A DNA stretch of 43,273 bases from CAYJII01 sp964370225 (GCA_964370225.1 CAYJII010000018.1:1-43273); one strand, 5' to 3'. Positions 24,504 through 33,151 are shown, counted from the stretch's first letter. The notes: generated by a model not told the origin, from the letters alone. A program made the numbers and translations.

Positions 24504-25913
24504 GTGCAGTTTACATCACTAATATTTTTACTTATTTTCTTTCCGTTGACCTTGTTATTTTATTTTACAGCAAAAAAACCAAGGAAAAATCTAGTGCTAT
24601 TAATTGCAAGCTTTGCATTTTATTTTTGGACTAGGCCAATTCATTTTTTCTTATTGCTATTTGTCATAATCTTTAACTATATGATAAGCTTTTTCATTTA
24701 CAAAAACTATAAGGTCAAGAGTGCAAAAAATTTGCTCTTCACGATTTGTATGGCTGTGAATGTAATCATTTTGATAGTGTTCAAGTACCTATTTAGTACA
24801 GTAATTTCATTTGATATTTTCGAGGGAATAACTGCAAATATATATAATGTTTTATCCCCACTTGGAATCTCAGTGTTCATGCTACAGGCGATATCTTATA
24901 TCATAGATTTGAGATATAACCGCATAAAGCTACAAAAAAACTTTGTGGATTTCGCGCTGTATATATCCTTTTTCCCACAGATAATATGTGGCCCCATCGT
25001 GCGCTACAGAGATTTTTCCAACGAACTACACGAGAGGGAAGTAAATAGCAATACATTTTCACGTGGTTTTTCCATGTTTTTACGTGGACTGGCAAAGAAA
25101 GTATTCGTTGCAGACCATATGATATTGATGTATGAAAATGTGTATTCATACGACTTTAACAAGCTAGCATCCGCAACAGCATGGCTCGGTGTAATAGGGT
25201 TTGGTTTTGCGATATATTTTCATTTTCTAGCATATTCGGACATGGCGCGAGGTATCGCTAAGATGTTCGGTTTTGAGATACCGATGAACTTTAATTATCC
25301 ATATGTTTCGAAGAGTATAGTGGAGTTTTGGCGAAGATTTAATATATCGCTAACTATGTTTTGTAAAACATATATTTTCACCCCTTTATGGAAAAACAAC
25401 AACTCACTATTAGTAAACTTAGTGAAATTATTTGGCATATGGATTGTGATGTCGCTATGGTATGGCACTGCGATTTCGTGCTTGCTCTGGGGTGTATATA
25501 TCGGATTTATCATAGTAATGGAAAAGCTGTTTTTAGGAGCATTACTTGAAAAGCTCCCCGTGCTCATACAAAGAGTATACACGATATTTATACTCACAGT
25601 TGGGTGGGCGATATTCTCTTCGGTAAATTTTGAAACGATGGCATCTCTATTTAGCGCATTATTCATGCAAAATGAAGCAGGATTTGTGGATGTAACGACA
25701 TTTGAATTATTGCAAAACAACTATATTTGGATAATATTAGCGGTAGTTTTAAGTCTTAATATTTGGAGCAATCTAGAAAAAAGATATGAGCAAGAAAAAC
25801 CAAATTTATGGCTTGCGATTAAAAATACATATGAAGTAGTAATTTTTATACTGGTCATAGTCTATTGCATCGCAAACTCGAGTAATATGTCAAACTTTTT
25901 TATATACTTTTAG
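24504..25913 (+). CDS. MBOAT-family membrane protein with degenerate active site
   Basis: A 469-residue multi-pass protein of the AlgI/DltB-like MBOAT family, which O-acylates extracellular polymers. The start 'QFTSLIFLLIFFPLTLLFYF', 'PLGISVFMLQAISYIIDLRYNR', 'FALYISFFPQIICGPIVRYRDF' and 'YSDMARGIAKMFGFEIPMNFNYPY' are typical. The catalytic region is not: the usual WRRWHISLS is WRRFNISLT (Asn280), FRDYIYIPLGG is CKTYIFTPLWK, the essential His of LWHGA is Tyr320 ('SLWYGTAIS'), and the His of WGLLHG is Ile333. GTG 24504 follows AAGGAGG by 7 bases. It is paired with a DHHW-type gene 22 bp downstream. Canonical acyl transfer looks unlikely; a binding or altered role is inference. Confidence 0.8.
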   Translation: MQFTSLIFLLIFFPLTLLFYFTAKKPRKNLVLLIASFAFYFWTRPIHFFLLLFVIIFNYMISFFIYKNYKVKSAKNLLFTICMAVNVIILIVFKYLFSTVISFDIFEGITANIYNVLSPLGISVFMLQAISYIIDLRYNRIKLQKNFVDFALYISFFPQIICGPIVRYRDFSNELHEREVNSNTFSRGFSMFLRGLAKKVFVADHMILMYENVYSYDFNKLASATAWLGVIGFGFAIYFHFLAYSDMARGIAKMFGFEIPMNFNYPYVSKSIVEFWRRFNISLTMFCKTYIFTPLWKNNNSLLVNLVKLFGIWIVMSLWYGTAISCLLWGVYIGFIIVMEKLFLGALLEKLPVLIQRVYTIFILTVGWAIFSSVNFETMASLFSALFMQNEAGFVDVTTFELLQNNYIWIILAVVLSLNIWSNLEKRYEQEKPNLWLAIKNTYEVVIFILVIVYCIANSSNMSNFFIYF

Positions 25914-25935
25914 CGTTAATTTTTAGGAGAATTTT

Positions 25936-27078
25936 ATGTTTAACAAAAAACTATTACCTGCAATAATCAGCTTTTTCATACTGATGTTGATATTAGTTTT
26001 TACTGTGTTCATGCCAAAATCTTATTTTTCGGAAGTTCAAAACAAATCGCTAACACCACTTCCTACACTTAACCTTGATACATTGTTTTCGGGCAGTTTT
26101 GACTCAAACATACAAAAATATTTGTCAGACCATGTATTGTTTAAAGATAATATTTTGTCGGTGAAAAACAATGTTGAGGTAGCTCTTTTTAAAAATGAGA
26201 TTAACTCAGTAGCGATTGCAAAAGATAAAATGGCGGAAAATCCTGTGGTTGCAACTACTGCAATAGGAAACGAGAATACAGAAGCGATACTCGCACTAAT
26301 GAATAAGTACGGCAATCCCGAAAACTTTAGTATAGCTCTTATCCCGACTGCGATTGAGATATATAGGGATGATTTTGTTAATGTCGCAATAAATTTCGAT
26401 CAGCTAGAGTTTATATCCAAAACTTACGGGCTTTTTGAGCCAGGATACACTGTCGACATGTCCACTGGCTTGTTGACTCAAAAGGGAGAAAAAATATATT
26501 ATAATAGCCATAGCAACTGGACTTCGCTAGGGGCATATAGCGGATACAACTCGCTTTCTGGTAGCTTGGGATATATACCTGCTGCAAAAAATATGTTTGA
26601 TGTAGAGTATATAAATGATATTTTTTATGGAGATTTATATAATAAAACCTTGATTAAAAACGAAAAAGAAGATACAATAGATATATACCAATATGCAAAT
26701 GGGTCGGTATCTGCCACAACAACATTGATTGATGAAAACCAGATTAAAGAAAACCCCTCTGTTTTGTTTAGAGAGTATCTACAAACATCGCAAAAACAAA
26801 AAGTATTTTTGGGTGAAGATAGTAGCGAGGTTTTGGTTAATACAACAGTGGATAACGACAAAAAACTGCTTATCTTTAGAGATGACTATGCAGACCCACT
26901 AATTCAATTTTTATACATTCATTATGAAGAGATAAGACTAATAGATTTAAAATACGCAGATGAGAGTACGCTGAATAATATAAATTTTGATGAGTACTCA
27001 AATGTGCTATTTATATACAATGTCATCGATTATGTCGAAGATAATGTAATATCGGTTAAATTACAATCACTAATTTAG
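25936..27078 (+). CDS. DHHW/AlgX-J-type partner protein with altered catalytic residues
   Basis: A 380-residue protein with an N-terminal membrane anchor (residues ~7-30) and an extracytoplasmic SGNH-like domain, the usual partner of MBOAT proteins in polysaccharide O-acetylation. Family features are 'YLSDHVLFKDNILSVKNNVEVAL', 'FYGDLYNKT' and 'YYEEIRLIDLKY'-like sequence near the end. The name motif T-D-H-H-W is S-H-S-N-W here (residues 191-195, in 'YYNSHSNWTSLGAY'), and the SGNH serine in the usual DSYAN is Asp317 ('RDDYADPLIQFL'). The frame is open throughout. It therefore matches its degenerate MBOAT partner. Whether it binds polymer without hydrolysis is unknown. Confidence 0.78.
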   Translation: MFNKKLLPAIISFFILMLILVFTVFMPKSYFSEVQNKSLTPLPTLNLDTLFSGSFDSNIQKYLSDHVLFKDNILSVKNNVEVALFKNEINSVAIAKDKMAENPVVATTAIGNENTEAILALMNKYGNPENFSIALIPTAIEIYRDDFVNVAINFDQLEFISKTYGLFEPGYTVDMSTGLLTQKGEKIYYNSHSNWTSLGAYSGYNSLSGSLGYIPAAKNMFDVEYINDIFYGDLYNKTLIKNEKEDTIDIYQYANGSVSATTTLIDENQIKENPSVLFREYLQTSQKQKVFLGEDSSEVLVNTTVDNDKKLLIFRDDYADPLIQFLYIHYEEIRLIDLKYADESTLNNINFDEYSNVLFIYNVIDYVEDNVISVKLQSLI

Positions 27079-27092
27079 GAATGGAGAATTAT

Positions 27093-28196
27093 ATGAAAAA
27101 CAATGCAAAAAAAATCATAGCACTTTTATTAATCGGAATGATGTCACTGACTATGTTCGCTGCGTGCGCACAAGATTTAGACGAGGCAGAAGTGCCAGTT
27201 AACACTTCTCAAGCGGACGAGCCAGAACCTGAACCTGAGCCAGAGCCTGAACCTGAACCTGAGCCAGAGAAAATATACCACCCAATTAATGGGATGGAAG
27301 TAGAAGACGAAAGCACATTAAACCAAAGAGTAGTTACTTTTATGATAAACAACTCAAAAGATGCATGGCCACATTATGGTATCTCTGGTGCAGATATTGT
27401 GTACGAATTACCTGTTGAAGGTGGTTACACAAGATGCCTTGCGCTATTTTCTGACCCTACTGTAGTGCCAAGAATGGGCTCGATTCGTTCTGCTAGACAT
27501 GACTTTGTTGAGCTAGTTTATCCATATGACCCAATCTTCATGCACTGGGGTGGTAGCCCACTAGCTTACGACACAATCCCAGCGCTGGGCGTTACAAACG
27601 TTGATGGCATGATCTATGGCGACAGATACTTCTTCTTAACTGATTACGACCTAGCTTCAAGCAGAGGTGGTATCGAACATAGCAGATTTATTGACACAAC
27701 TCAGCTAGAAAGCGCGTTTGCAGATTTATCACTTGAAACTACTAGAGATAATCCACAAGCATTTAACTATAATGTTGAGGAAGACTCAGTGAAATTTGAA
27801 GATACTATAGCTACAAAAGTAACAGTTCCTACTTCATCATATTATGGAACTACTGTATTTACTTATGATGCTGCAAGTGGAAAATACAACAGAGCGCAAA
27901 GCGATGTTCAAACAATAGATGGAAACACCAATGAAGCAGTAGCACTTGATAATGTGTTCGTATTATATGCAAATTATGTGATGGCAACTAGTAATCTAAA
28001 AGACTTTGATTTAACCTCAGGAACAGGATACTATCTAACTAATGGAACAAAAACAGCAGTTAATTGGGAAAAAGGTGGCCCATCAGATATGCTAAAAATT
28101 AAAGATGCAAGCGGAAATGAAATTGTAGTAAATAGAGGGAAAAGCTGGGTGCTATTTTCAGACCTAGGAACAGTAGATGGCACAGTGTTTGAATAA
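27093..28196 (+). CDS. DUF3048 domain lipoprotein (YerB-like)
   Basis: A 367-residue surface lipoprotein. A signal peptide ends in the lipobox 'MFAAC' near residue 24. A Glu-Pro tract (residues 43-59) acts as a stiff spacer. The DUF3048 domain follows, with 'RVVTFMINNSKDAWPHYGISGADIVYELPVEGGYTRCLALF', 'MGSIRSARHDFVELV' and the second part 'NRAQSDVQTIDG' / 'GTGYYLTNGTKTAVNWEKG' / 'NRGKSWVLFSDLG'. The family includes YerB of Bacillus; its role is unknown. ATG 27093 is used because GGAG lies 6 bases upstream; the ATG at 27081 overlaps this ribosome site. It follows the MBOAT/DHHW pair by 14 bp. Confidence 0.92.
   Translation: MKNNAKKIIALLLIGMMSLTMFAACAQDLDEAEVPVNTSQADEPEPEPEPEPEPEPEPEKIYHPINGMEVEDESTLNQRVVTFMINNSKDAWPHYGISGADIVYELPVEGGYTRCLALFSDPTVVPRMGSIRSARHDFVELVYPYDPIFMHWGGSPLAYDTIPALGVTNVDGMIYGDRYFFLTDYDLASSRGGIEHSRFIDTTQLESAFADLSLETTRDNPQAFNYNVEEDSVKFEDTIATKVTVPTSSYYGTTVFTYDAASGKYNRAQSDVQTIDGNTNEAVALDNVFVLYANYVMATSNLKDFDLTSGTGYYLTNGTKTAVNWEKGGPSDMLKIKDASGNEIVVNRGKSWVLFSDLGTVDGTVFE
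27219..27269 (+). repeat. Glu-Pro codon repeat in the lipoprotein gene
   Basis: Seventeen codons alternate Glu and Pro (GAG/GAA with CCA/CCT), forming an 18-bp-period DNA repeat. The coded tract would be an extended spacer between the lipid anchor and the DUF3048 domain. Such tracts can change length by slippage. Confidence 0.85.
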
Positions 28197-28223
28197 AAAT
28201 AAAGCAATATAAGAAAGGTCGGT

Positions 28224-29306
28224 ATGGTTATGGCAACAAAAATCGGAATTTTGACAAGTGGTGGAGACTGTCCGGGGCTTAATGCTGTTATTAGAGGAGT
28301 TGCAAAAGCTTCTTATGAAACAATGAAAGATGTGGAAATTTACGGCATTGCGGACGGATATCGTGGACTAATAAACGGCGATTACAAAAAGATGAAGCAA
28401 TCTGATTTTTCGGGAATATTAACTCTTGGTGGTACAATTTTAGGAACTTCCCGCCAACCTTTTAAACAAATGCGTGTTATCGGGGAAGATAATGTAGATA
28501 AAGTAAAAAGCATGGTGGAAACCTATAATAAAATAGGTCTAGATGCACTTTTAATTTTAGGTGGAAACGGAACACACAAAACTGCAGCTCTCTTAGCAGA
28601 AGAGGGGCTGAATGTCATCGGATTGCCAAAGACTATCGACAATGATTTATTTGGCACCGACGTAACTTTTGGTTTCCATTCAGCTATGTCAATCGCGACT
28701 GAGGCAATCGACAGAATACATACTACCGCTGCAAGCCACAATAGGGTAATGTTAGTGGAAATTATGGGAAACAAATCAGGTTGGTTGACACTTCATGCTG
28801 GTATAGCAGGTGGGGCGGACGTAATATTAATACCCGAGTTACCATTTAGCATGAAAAATGTAGCAGCTGCGGTTACTAAGCGTGCAAAGCAAGGCAAGGG
28901 CTTTTCGATTATAGCTATAGCAGAGGGCGCGATAGAAATTTCTGAGGTTGAGCTAAAGAGAAAAGAAAGACTAAAATTAAGACAAGAAGCAGGATACAGC
29001 AACATGACTGTAAAATTAGCAGATTATCTTAATAAGGAAACTGGTTGCGAAACTAGAGTAGTTGTGCCTGGGCATCTTCAAAGAGGTGGGACACCGTCTG
29101 CATATGATAGAGTGTTATCCACACAGTTTGGCGCATACGCAGCAAAACTGATTAAGGAAAAAAATTTTGGGGTGACAGTAGCTATGGTGAACGGTGTTGT
29201 AACTGAAAATAAACTTTCGGATATAGCTGGAGTTTCAAAATTAGTTACGCCTGAGGATCAAATGATTGATGTTGCAAAAAGTATGGGGATATCATTTGGT
29301 ATTTAA
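28224..29306 (+). CDS. pfkA: 6-phosphofructokinase
   Basis: A 360-residue PFK-family kinase that phosphorylates fructose 6-phosphate. 'GILTSGGDCPGLNAVIRGV' at the N-terminus binds the nucleotide phosphate. 'LGGNGTHKTAALLAEEGLNVIGLPKTIDNDLFGTD' carries the catalytic Asp in TIDND, and 'VEIMGNKSGWLTLHAGIAGGADVILIPE' the substrate-binding Met-Gly and Glu. The 'GGNGT' in place of GGDGS and 'GFHSAMSIATEAIDRIHTTAASH' place it in the long Clostridial PFK group (mixed ATP/PPi subfamily); the phosphoryl donor cannot be settled here. GAAAGG lies five bases before the chosen ATG; ATG 28230 is possible. Co-directional with the PfkB gene 27 bp downstream. Confidence 0.9.
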   Translation: MVMATKIGILTSGGDCPGLNAVIRGVAKASYETMKDVEIYGIADGYRGLINGDYKKMKQSDFSGILTLGGTILGTSRQPFKQMRVIGEDNVDKVKSMVETYNKIGLDALLILGGNGTHKTAALLAEEGLNVIGLPKTIDNDLFGTDVTFGFHSAMSIATEAIDRIHTTAASHNRVMLVEIMGNKSGWLTLHAGIAGGADVILIPELPFSMKNVAAAVTKRAKQGKGFSIIAIAEGAIEISEVELKRKERLKLRQEAGYSNMTVKLADYLNKETGCETRVVVPGHLQRGGTPSAYDRVLSTQFGAYAAKLIKEKNFGVTVAMVNGVVTENKLSDIAGVSKLVTPEDQMIDVAKSMGISFGI

Positions 29307-29333
29307 AAATACAGTAAATAGTGAGGAATATAT

Positions 29334-30290
29334 ATGTTTGATGTAGTTGCAATGGGCGAATTGCTCATTGATTTTACACCGGATGGTATTAGTGCGCAAG
29401 GAAACAAAACCTTAGAGGTAAATCCTGGTGGTGCGCCTTGTAACGTGCTAGCAATACTATCAAAATTAGGGAAAAAGACCGCATTTATCGGCAAAGTTGG
29501 CAAAGATAAATTTGGCGTTATGCTAAAGCAAACAGTTGATGAGCTTGGGATAAACACGGATAATTTGGTGTTTGATGACAATATTCATACAACATTAGCA
29601 TTTGTACATTTGGATGAAGCTGGGGATAGAAGTTTTTCCTTCTGCAGAAACCCTGGTGCAGACATGATGCTTACAGTGGACGAGATTAATCCCGAAATTA
29701 TAAAAAACACGAAAATTTTCCATTTTGGTTCGCTCTCGATGACTGCGCCTGGGATTACAAATACCACGAAAAAAGCGGTTGAGATTGCGCAAGAAGCAGG
29801 AGTGCTGATATCGTTTGACCCAAATTTAAGACCACCGCTTTGGGGTGATTTAGAGGACGCGAAAAAAGCAATTGAATACGGTTTGAGCGTAAGTGATATC
29901 GTGAAAATTTCGGAAGAAGAGCTAGAGTTTATCACAGGTGAAAGTGATATTACAAAAGCAGTGGAAGCAGTAAAAGCTAAATTTGGAAATATCAAGCTGA
30001 TATTTGCAACTATGGGCAAAGAGGGAAGTAGTTTTTATTATAAAGATATCACTGGTTTTAAAAGCACGTTCACAGGCGTTAAAACTATTGATACTACAGG
30101 AGCGGGCGATACTTTTTGCGGTTCGATGCTGAGCGCTATAATTGACAATGGGCTTGATAATTTAAGTTTTGATACACTTATGGAAATGCTGACATTTGCT
30201 AATGCTGCAGCATCGCTAGTAACGACTAAAAAAGGCGCGCTAAAATCCATGCCAAATAAGCATGAAATTTTAGAATTAATTAACATTTAG
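29334..30290 (+). CDS. PfkB family sugar kinase (fructokinase-like)
   Basis: A 318-residue ribokinase-fold enzyme. It starts 'FDVVAMGELLIDFTPDG' and has 'VNPGGAPCNVLAILSKLGKKTAFIGKVGKDKFG' (PfkB signature 1) and 'IDTTGAGDTFCGSMLSAII' (signature 2, with the catalytic Asp in GAGD). Overall similarity is to bacterial fructokinases (ScrK-like). It directly follows the phosphofructokinase gene, which would take its product (fructose 6-phosphate) further into glycolysis. The exact sugar is inferred. No terminator was seen after it; a new promoter appears to begin for the ThuA gene. Confidence 0.9.
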   Translation: MFDVVAMGELLIDFTPDGISAQGNKTLEVNPGGAPCNVLAILSKLGKKTAFIGKVGKDKFGVMLKQTVDELGINTDNLVFDDNIHTTLAFVHLDEAGDRSFSFCRNPGADMMLTVDEINPEIIKNTKIFHFGSLSMTAPGITNTTKKAVEIAQEAGVLISFDPNLRPPLWGDLEDAKKAIEYGLSVSDIVKISEEELEFITGESDITKAVEAVKAKFGNIKLIFATMGKEGSSFYYKDITGFKSTFTGVKTIDTTGAGDTFCGSMLSAIIDNGLDNLSFDTLMEMLTFANAAASLVTTKKGALKSMPNKHEILELINI

Positions 30291-30305
30291 CACAGAAAGA
30301 TATGG

Positions 30306-30311
30306 TATACT
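30306..30311 (+). promoter_or_regulatory. Extended -10 promoter element before the ThuA gene
   Basis: TATACT preceded by TATGG (extended -10). The best -35, TTAACA at 30280-30285, is spaced too far (20 bp), so the extended -10 is the main evidence. It lies 42 bp before the start codon. Confidence 0.4.
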
Positions 30312-30352
30312 ACTAAAGAAATAATACAAAAAACACAAAGGAGAATATGACA

Positions 30353-31165
30353 ATGAATGTAACAATTTGGAATGAAGGCACAGCAGAAAGAATGACACTA
30401 GAAAGTATTAGAGAAGGCATGTTAAAAAGATTTCCTGATGCAACAGAAGAACAAATCGCAGGAAGAGCTAAATATGCTGATGAAGTAAGAAGAGTACATC
30501 CAAAAGGTATCCACGGAACTTTGGCTGATATCGTTAATGAAATGGACAATGTAAATGTAGTAACAGGTACATTGTTTGAAGAAAACTGTGGTATTTCTGA
30601 CGAATTACTAGAAAAAACTGATGTACTTATCTGGTGGTCACATATGTCACATGATGAAGTACCTGATGAATTAGTACAAAAAATTCACGATAGAATATTA
30701 AAAGGAATGGGACTAATCCTACTTCATTCTTCACACTACTCAAAAATTATGAAAAAAACATTGGGCACTACTTGTGATTTACGTTGGGTTGATGACGTAT
30801 ACGAAAGACTATACTGCATCGAGCCATCACATCCAATCGCTAAAGGAGTTCCAGAAGTTATTGAGCTTGGTATCGACGAGTGCTATGGTGAAAGATTTGA
30901 TATCCCAGCGCCGGACGAGCTACTATTCTTAGGCTGGTTTGAAAATGGCGAAGTATTCAGAAGTGGTTGTACTTGGACAAGAGGATATGGTAAAATATTC
31001 TACTTCCAACCTGGACATGAAACTAATGAATCATACTACAACGAGCATGTAAGAACTATCATCAAAAATGCAGTTGAGTGGGCTTGTCCACAAACTTACC
31101 GTGAAACTTGGGGCGCACCACAAATCGAAGTTTCAAGAGAAGAAATTAGAAAAGCACAAGCTTAA
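30353..31165 (+). CDS. ThuA domain-containing protein (trehalose utilisation family)
   Basis: A 270-residue protein with the class I glutamine-amidotransferase-like fold of the ThuA family (PF06283). Features are 'VTIWNEGTAERMTLESIREGM', 'DVLIWWSHMSHDEVPDELVQKIHDRILKGMGLILLHSSHYSK', 'CDLRWVDDVYERLYCIEPSHPIAKGVPEVIELGIDECYGERF' and 'GYGKIFYFQPGHETNESYYNE'. ThuA members act in disaccharide or sugar catabolism, but their reaction is poorly known. ATG 30353 matches the family start MNVTIWNE and has AAGGAG ten bases upstream; ATG 30347 is too close to it. It uses many ATC, TTC and GGT-type codons, as the GGGtGRT gene does, which hints at good expression. Confidence 0.88.
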   Translation: MNVTIWNEGTAERMTLESIREGMLKRFPDATEEQIAGRAKYADEVRRVHPKGIHGTLADIVNEMDNVNVVTGTLFEENCGISDELLEKTDVLIWWSHMSHDEVPDELVQKIHDRILKGMGLILLHSSHYSKIMKKTLGTTCDLRWVDDVYERLYCIEPSHPIAKGVPEVIELGIDECYGERFDIPAPDELLFLGWFENGEVFRSGCTWTRGYGKIFYFQPGHETNESYYNEHVRTIIKNAVEWACPQTYRETWGAPQIEVSREEIRKAQA

Positions 31166-31181
31166 TCGTACACATATAAAT

Positions 31182-31215
31182 AAAAGCTATTGCAGTTATA
31201 ACTGCAATAGCTTTT
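31182..31215. terminator. Bidirectional terminator after the ThuA gene
   Basis: A perfect 34-bp palindrome (17-bp arms, 31182-31198 and 31199-31215) with A and T runs. It serves the ThuA gene and the convergent lipoprotein gene. Confidence 0.92.
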
Positions 31216-31220
31216 TTGTT

Positions 31221-31766
31221 TTAGAAAATATTTATATAATACTTAATCTGTCTCAATATTCTATCAAAATTAAATGAGTCTTTATAATCATCTACATAAG
31301 GTTTTAGCAAAAGCTCAATTTCATCATATGCCTCACTAAAATTAGCAGGGAATGCGTCTTGCCCGAATACAGCAATTGTGCTTTCATCACCAAACTCCAC
31401 ATCGAGTGTAAAAGACATCCCGTTTACTACAGCAACCTCGGATACATAATATGGTTCCCAACTGCGTATATCATAACTGCTTATTACATCGGCAATATCG
31501 CTTAGCAAATCATCTTCCGCTTCCAACTCGTGCTCGAACTCGCCATAATCGTCGCCAGATAAAACTACCATAGCTACACCTTGATTATATTCAACCTGGT
31601 ATTGTGTAATACCATCATAGTCCATCCCATCAAAAGCAATGCTAAAGCTAACTATATCATCCGCGTCATGCACTATTACATCATCTACATCTGAGTTGTC
31701 ACCAGCATTTGAGCATGAACTGCACAAAACTAAGAGCATAAGACATAGACTAAAAATCTTCTTCAT
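31221..31766 (-). CDS. Small lipoprotein, paralogue of the one at 6601-7116
   Basis: A 181-residue predicted lipoprotein with a signal peptide ending in 'LCSSC' (Cys19). The acidic mature domain resembles the product of 6601-7116: 'VISSYDIRSWEPYY' against 'ICEKYDIYSWDGF', and 'GMSFTLDVEFGDESTIAVFGQDAFPANFSEAYDEI' against the corresponding C-terminal part. No known family is recognised. It is a single gene, convergent with ThuA, and should be anchored on the outer side of the membrane. Function unknown. Confidence 0.8.
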   Translation of the reverse strand: MKKIFSLCLMLLVLCSSCSNAGDNSDVDDVIVHDADDIVSFSIAFDGMDYDGITQYQVEYNQGVAMVVLSGDDYGEFEHELEAEDDLLSDIADVISSYDIRSWEPYYVSEVAVVNGMSFTLDVEFGDESTIAVFGQDAFPANFSEAYDEIELLLKPYVDDYKDSFNFDRILRQIKYYINIF

Positions 31767-31937
31767 AAGTATTCAACTCCATATAAAATAATACTACTAT
31801 TATATCACATAAAGCGAAATATGTCATTACTAAAGATTAGAGCAAAAACCAAGCAAATTTTATGCAATAATTTAGAAGAGTTAAGCAAGACTAATTGTGA
31901 AAATAAATAAAAATTTTATTTTTAACACTATAATACA

Positions 31938-31967
31938 TTGACAAGTTGCACATTTTGAATATATAAT
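31938..31967 (+). promoter_or_regulatory. Promoter of the second URO-D-fold gene
   Basis: TTGACA (31938-31943), an 18-bp spacer and TATAAT (31962-31967); both hexamers match the consensus fully. It lies 57 bp before the start codon, which has AGGAGG upstream. Confidence 0.75.
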
Positions 31968-32024
31968 GAGCTTAATTTAAAAGTATTGGTGCATGATTTT
32001 AAAAGTGATTAGGAGGAATTATTT

Positions 32025-33101
32025 ATGTATGTAAAAAATTTATCTGAAAGATTAGCACGCTATGATGAGTACTGGGATAAGAAAAATCACGATAGACCAA
32101 TAATTGCAGTCACTTCAAAAAAAGATGATACAGCTCAAATAGAATTCACGTATGATGGCACGATTAAAGAGCGCTGGTGGGATACAGATTATTTGATAAA
32201 AAAAGCGCGGGCGAGTATGAGTGGAACATACTATGCTGGCGAGTCCTTGCCCTCACTCTTCCCAAATTTGGGGCCAGATATTTTTGCTACTTTTCTCGGC
32301 TGTGAGCTAGGGTATGAGGACACTACTACTTACGCAATCCCCAATGTGAAAAGTTGGGAGGGTGCGAATTTTAGCTTTGATGAGAATAATGTATATTGGA
32401 AAAAAATTGCTGAAATGACTGATAAAATGCTCAGTGATTCGAATGGAGATTATTTAGTCGGAGTGACCGATTTGCACGGTGGTATGGACGCGCTTGTTTC
32501 GCTAAGAGGACCTGAAAAACTGTGCATGGACTTGTATGATGACCCCGAGAATGTAAAGATTGCTTTAAATCAAGTACAAGATGTGTTTGATATAGTGATA
32601 AAAAAATCGTATGAAATGTTTAATGGTAGGCAAAAAGGATATATTAATTGGATGGGTATATATAAATCTGATGAATGGTATGTCTCCTCGTCTGATTTTA
32701 TCTACCTCATTTCGCCAGATAATTTCGATGAGTTTTCTTTAGCCAGTATTAAAAGGGAAGCTTGCGCAATCGGCAATAATATATTTCACTTAGATGGAAT
32801 CGGGTCAAAGCGCCATGCGAAAAAGTTGCTAGCAATGCCAGAAATTCATGGTGTTCAGTGGGTTTATGGCGCAGGGCAAGCTACAGCTGCACATTGGATA
32901 GACTTTTTAAAGGAAATTCAAGCAGCGGGTAAATTAATAGAAATATCCTGTCAATATGATGATATGAAAGCGCTATTTGAATGCGGTTTAAAGCCCGAAG
33001 GAGTGCGATACTCGCTTGAGGTGGATAATAAGGAAATGGCAGATAATGTAATGAAAATGGCGGAAGATGCATATAAAAAGGTGAGAATTACGAAAGAGTA
33101 G
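32025..33101 (+). CDS. URO-D-fold protein, corrinoid-protein-2-like
   Basis: A 358-residue protein of the uroporphyrinogen decarboxylase superfamily, in the branch often labelled 'trimethylamine corrinoid protein 2'. The start 'ERLARYDEYWDKKNHDRPIIAV' is typical of that branch, followed by 'SLPSLFPNLGPDIFATFLGCELGYEDTTTY', 'DLHGGMDALVSLRGPEKLCMDLYDDPENV' and 'NNIFHLDGIGSKRHAKKLLAMPEIHGVQWVYGAGQ'. It has no methyltransferase partner or corrinoid protein gene nearby. It is distinct from the URO-D-fold protein at 1200-2210 (different branch). It precedes an ABC importer that has its own promoter, so a shared pathway is only possible. The substrate is unknown. Confidence 0.82.
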   Translation: MYVKNLSERLARYDEYWDKKNHDRPIIAVTSKKDDTAQIEFTYDGTIKERWWDTDYLIKKARASMSGTYYAGESLPSLFPNLGPDIFATFLGCELGYEDTTTYAIPNVKSWEGANFSFDENNVYWKKIAEMTDKMLSDSNGDYLVGVTDLHGGMDALVSLRGPEKLCMDLYDDPENVKIALNQVQDVFDIVIKKSYEMFNGRQKGYINWMGIYKSDEWYVSSSDFIYLISPDNFDEFSLASIKREACAIGNNIFHLDGIGSKRHAKKLLAMPEIHGVQWVYGAGQATAAHWIDFLKEIQAAGKLIEISCQYDDMKALFECGLKPEGVRYSLEVDNKEMADNVMKMAEDAYKKVRITKE

Positions 33102-33151
33102 TGCTTAAAGAATAACAAAAAATCCTATACAAGTGAGTTAGATTCTTTTTG

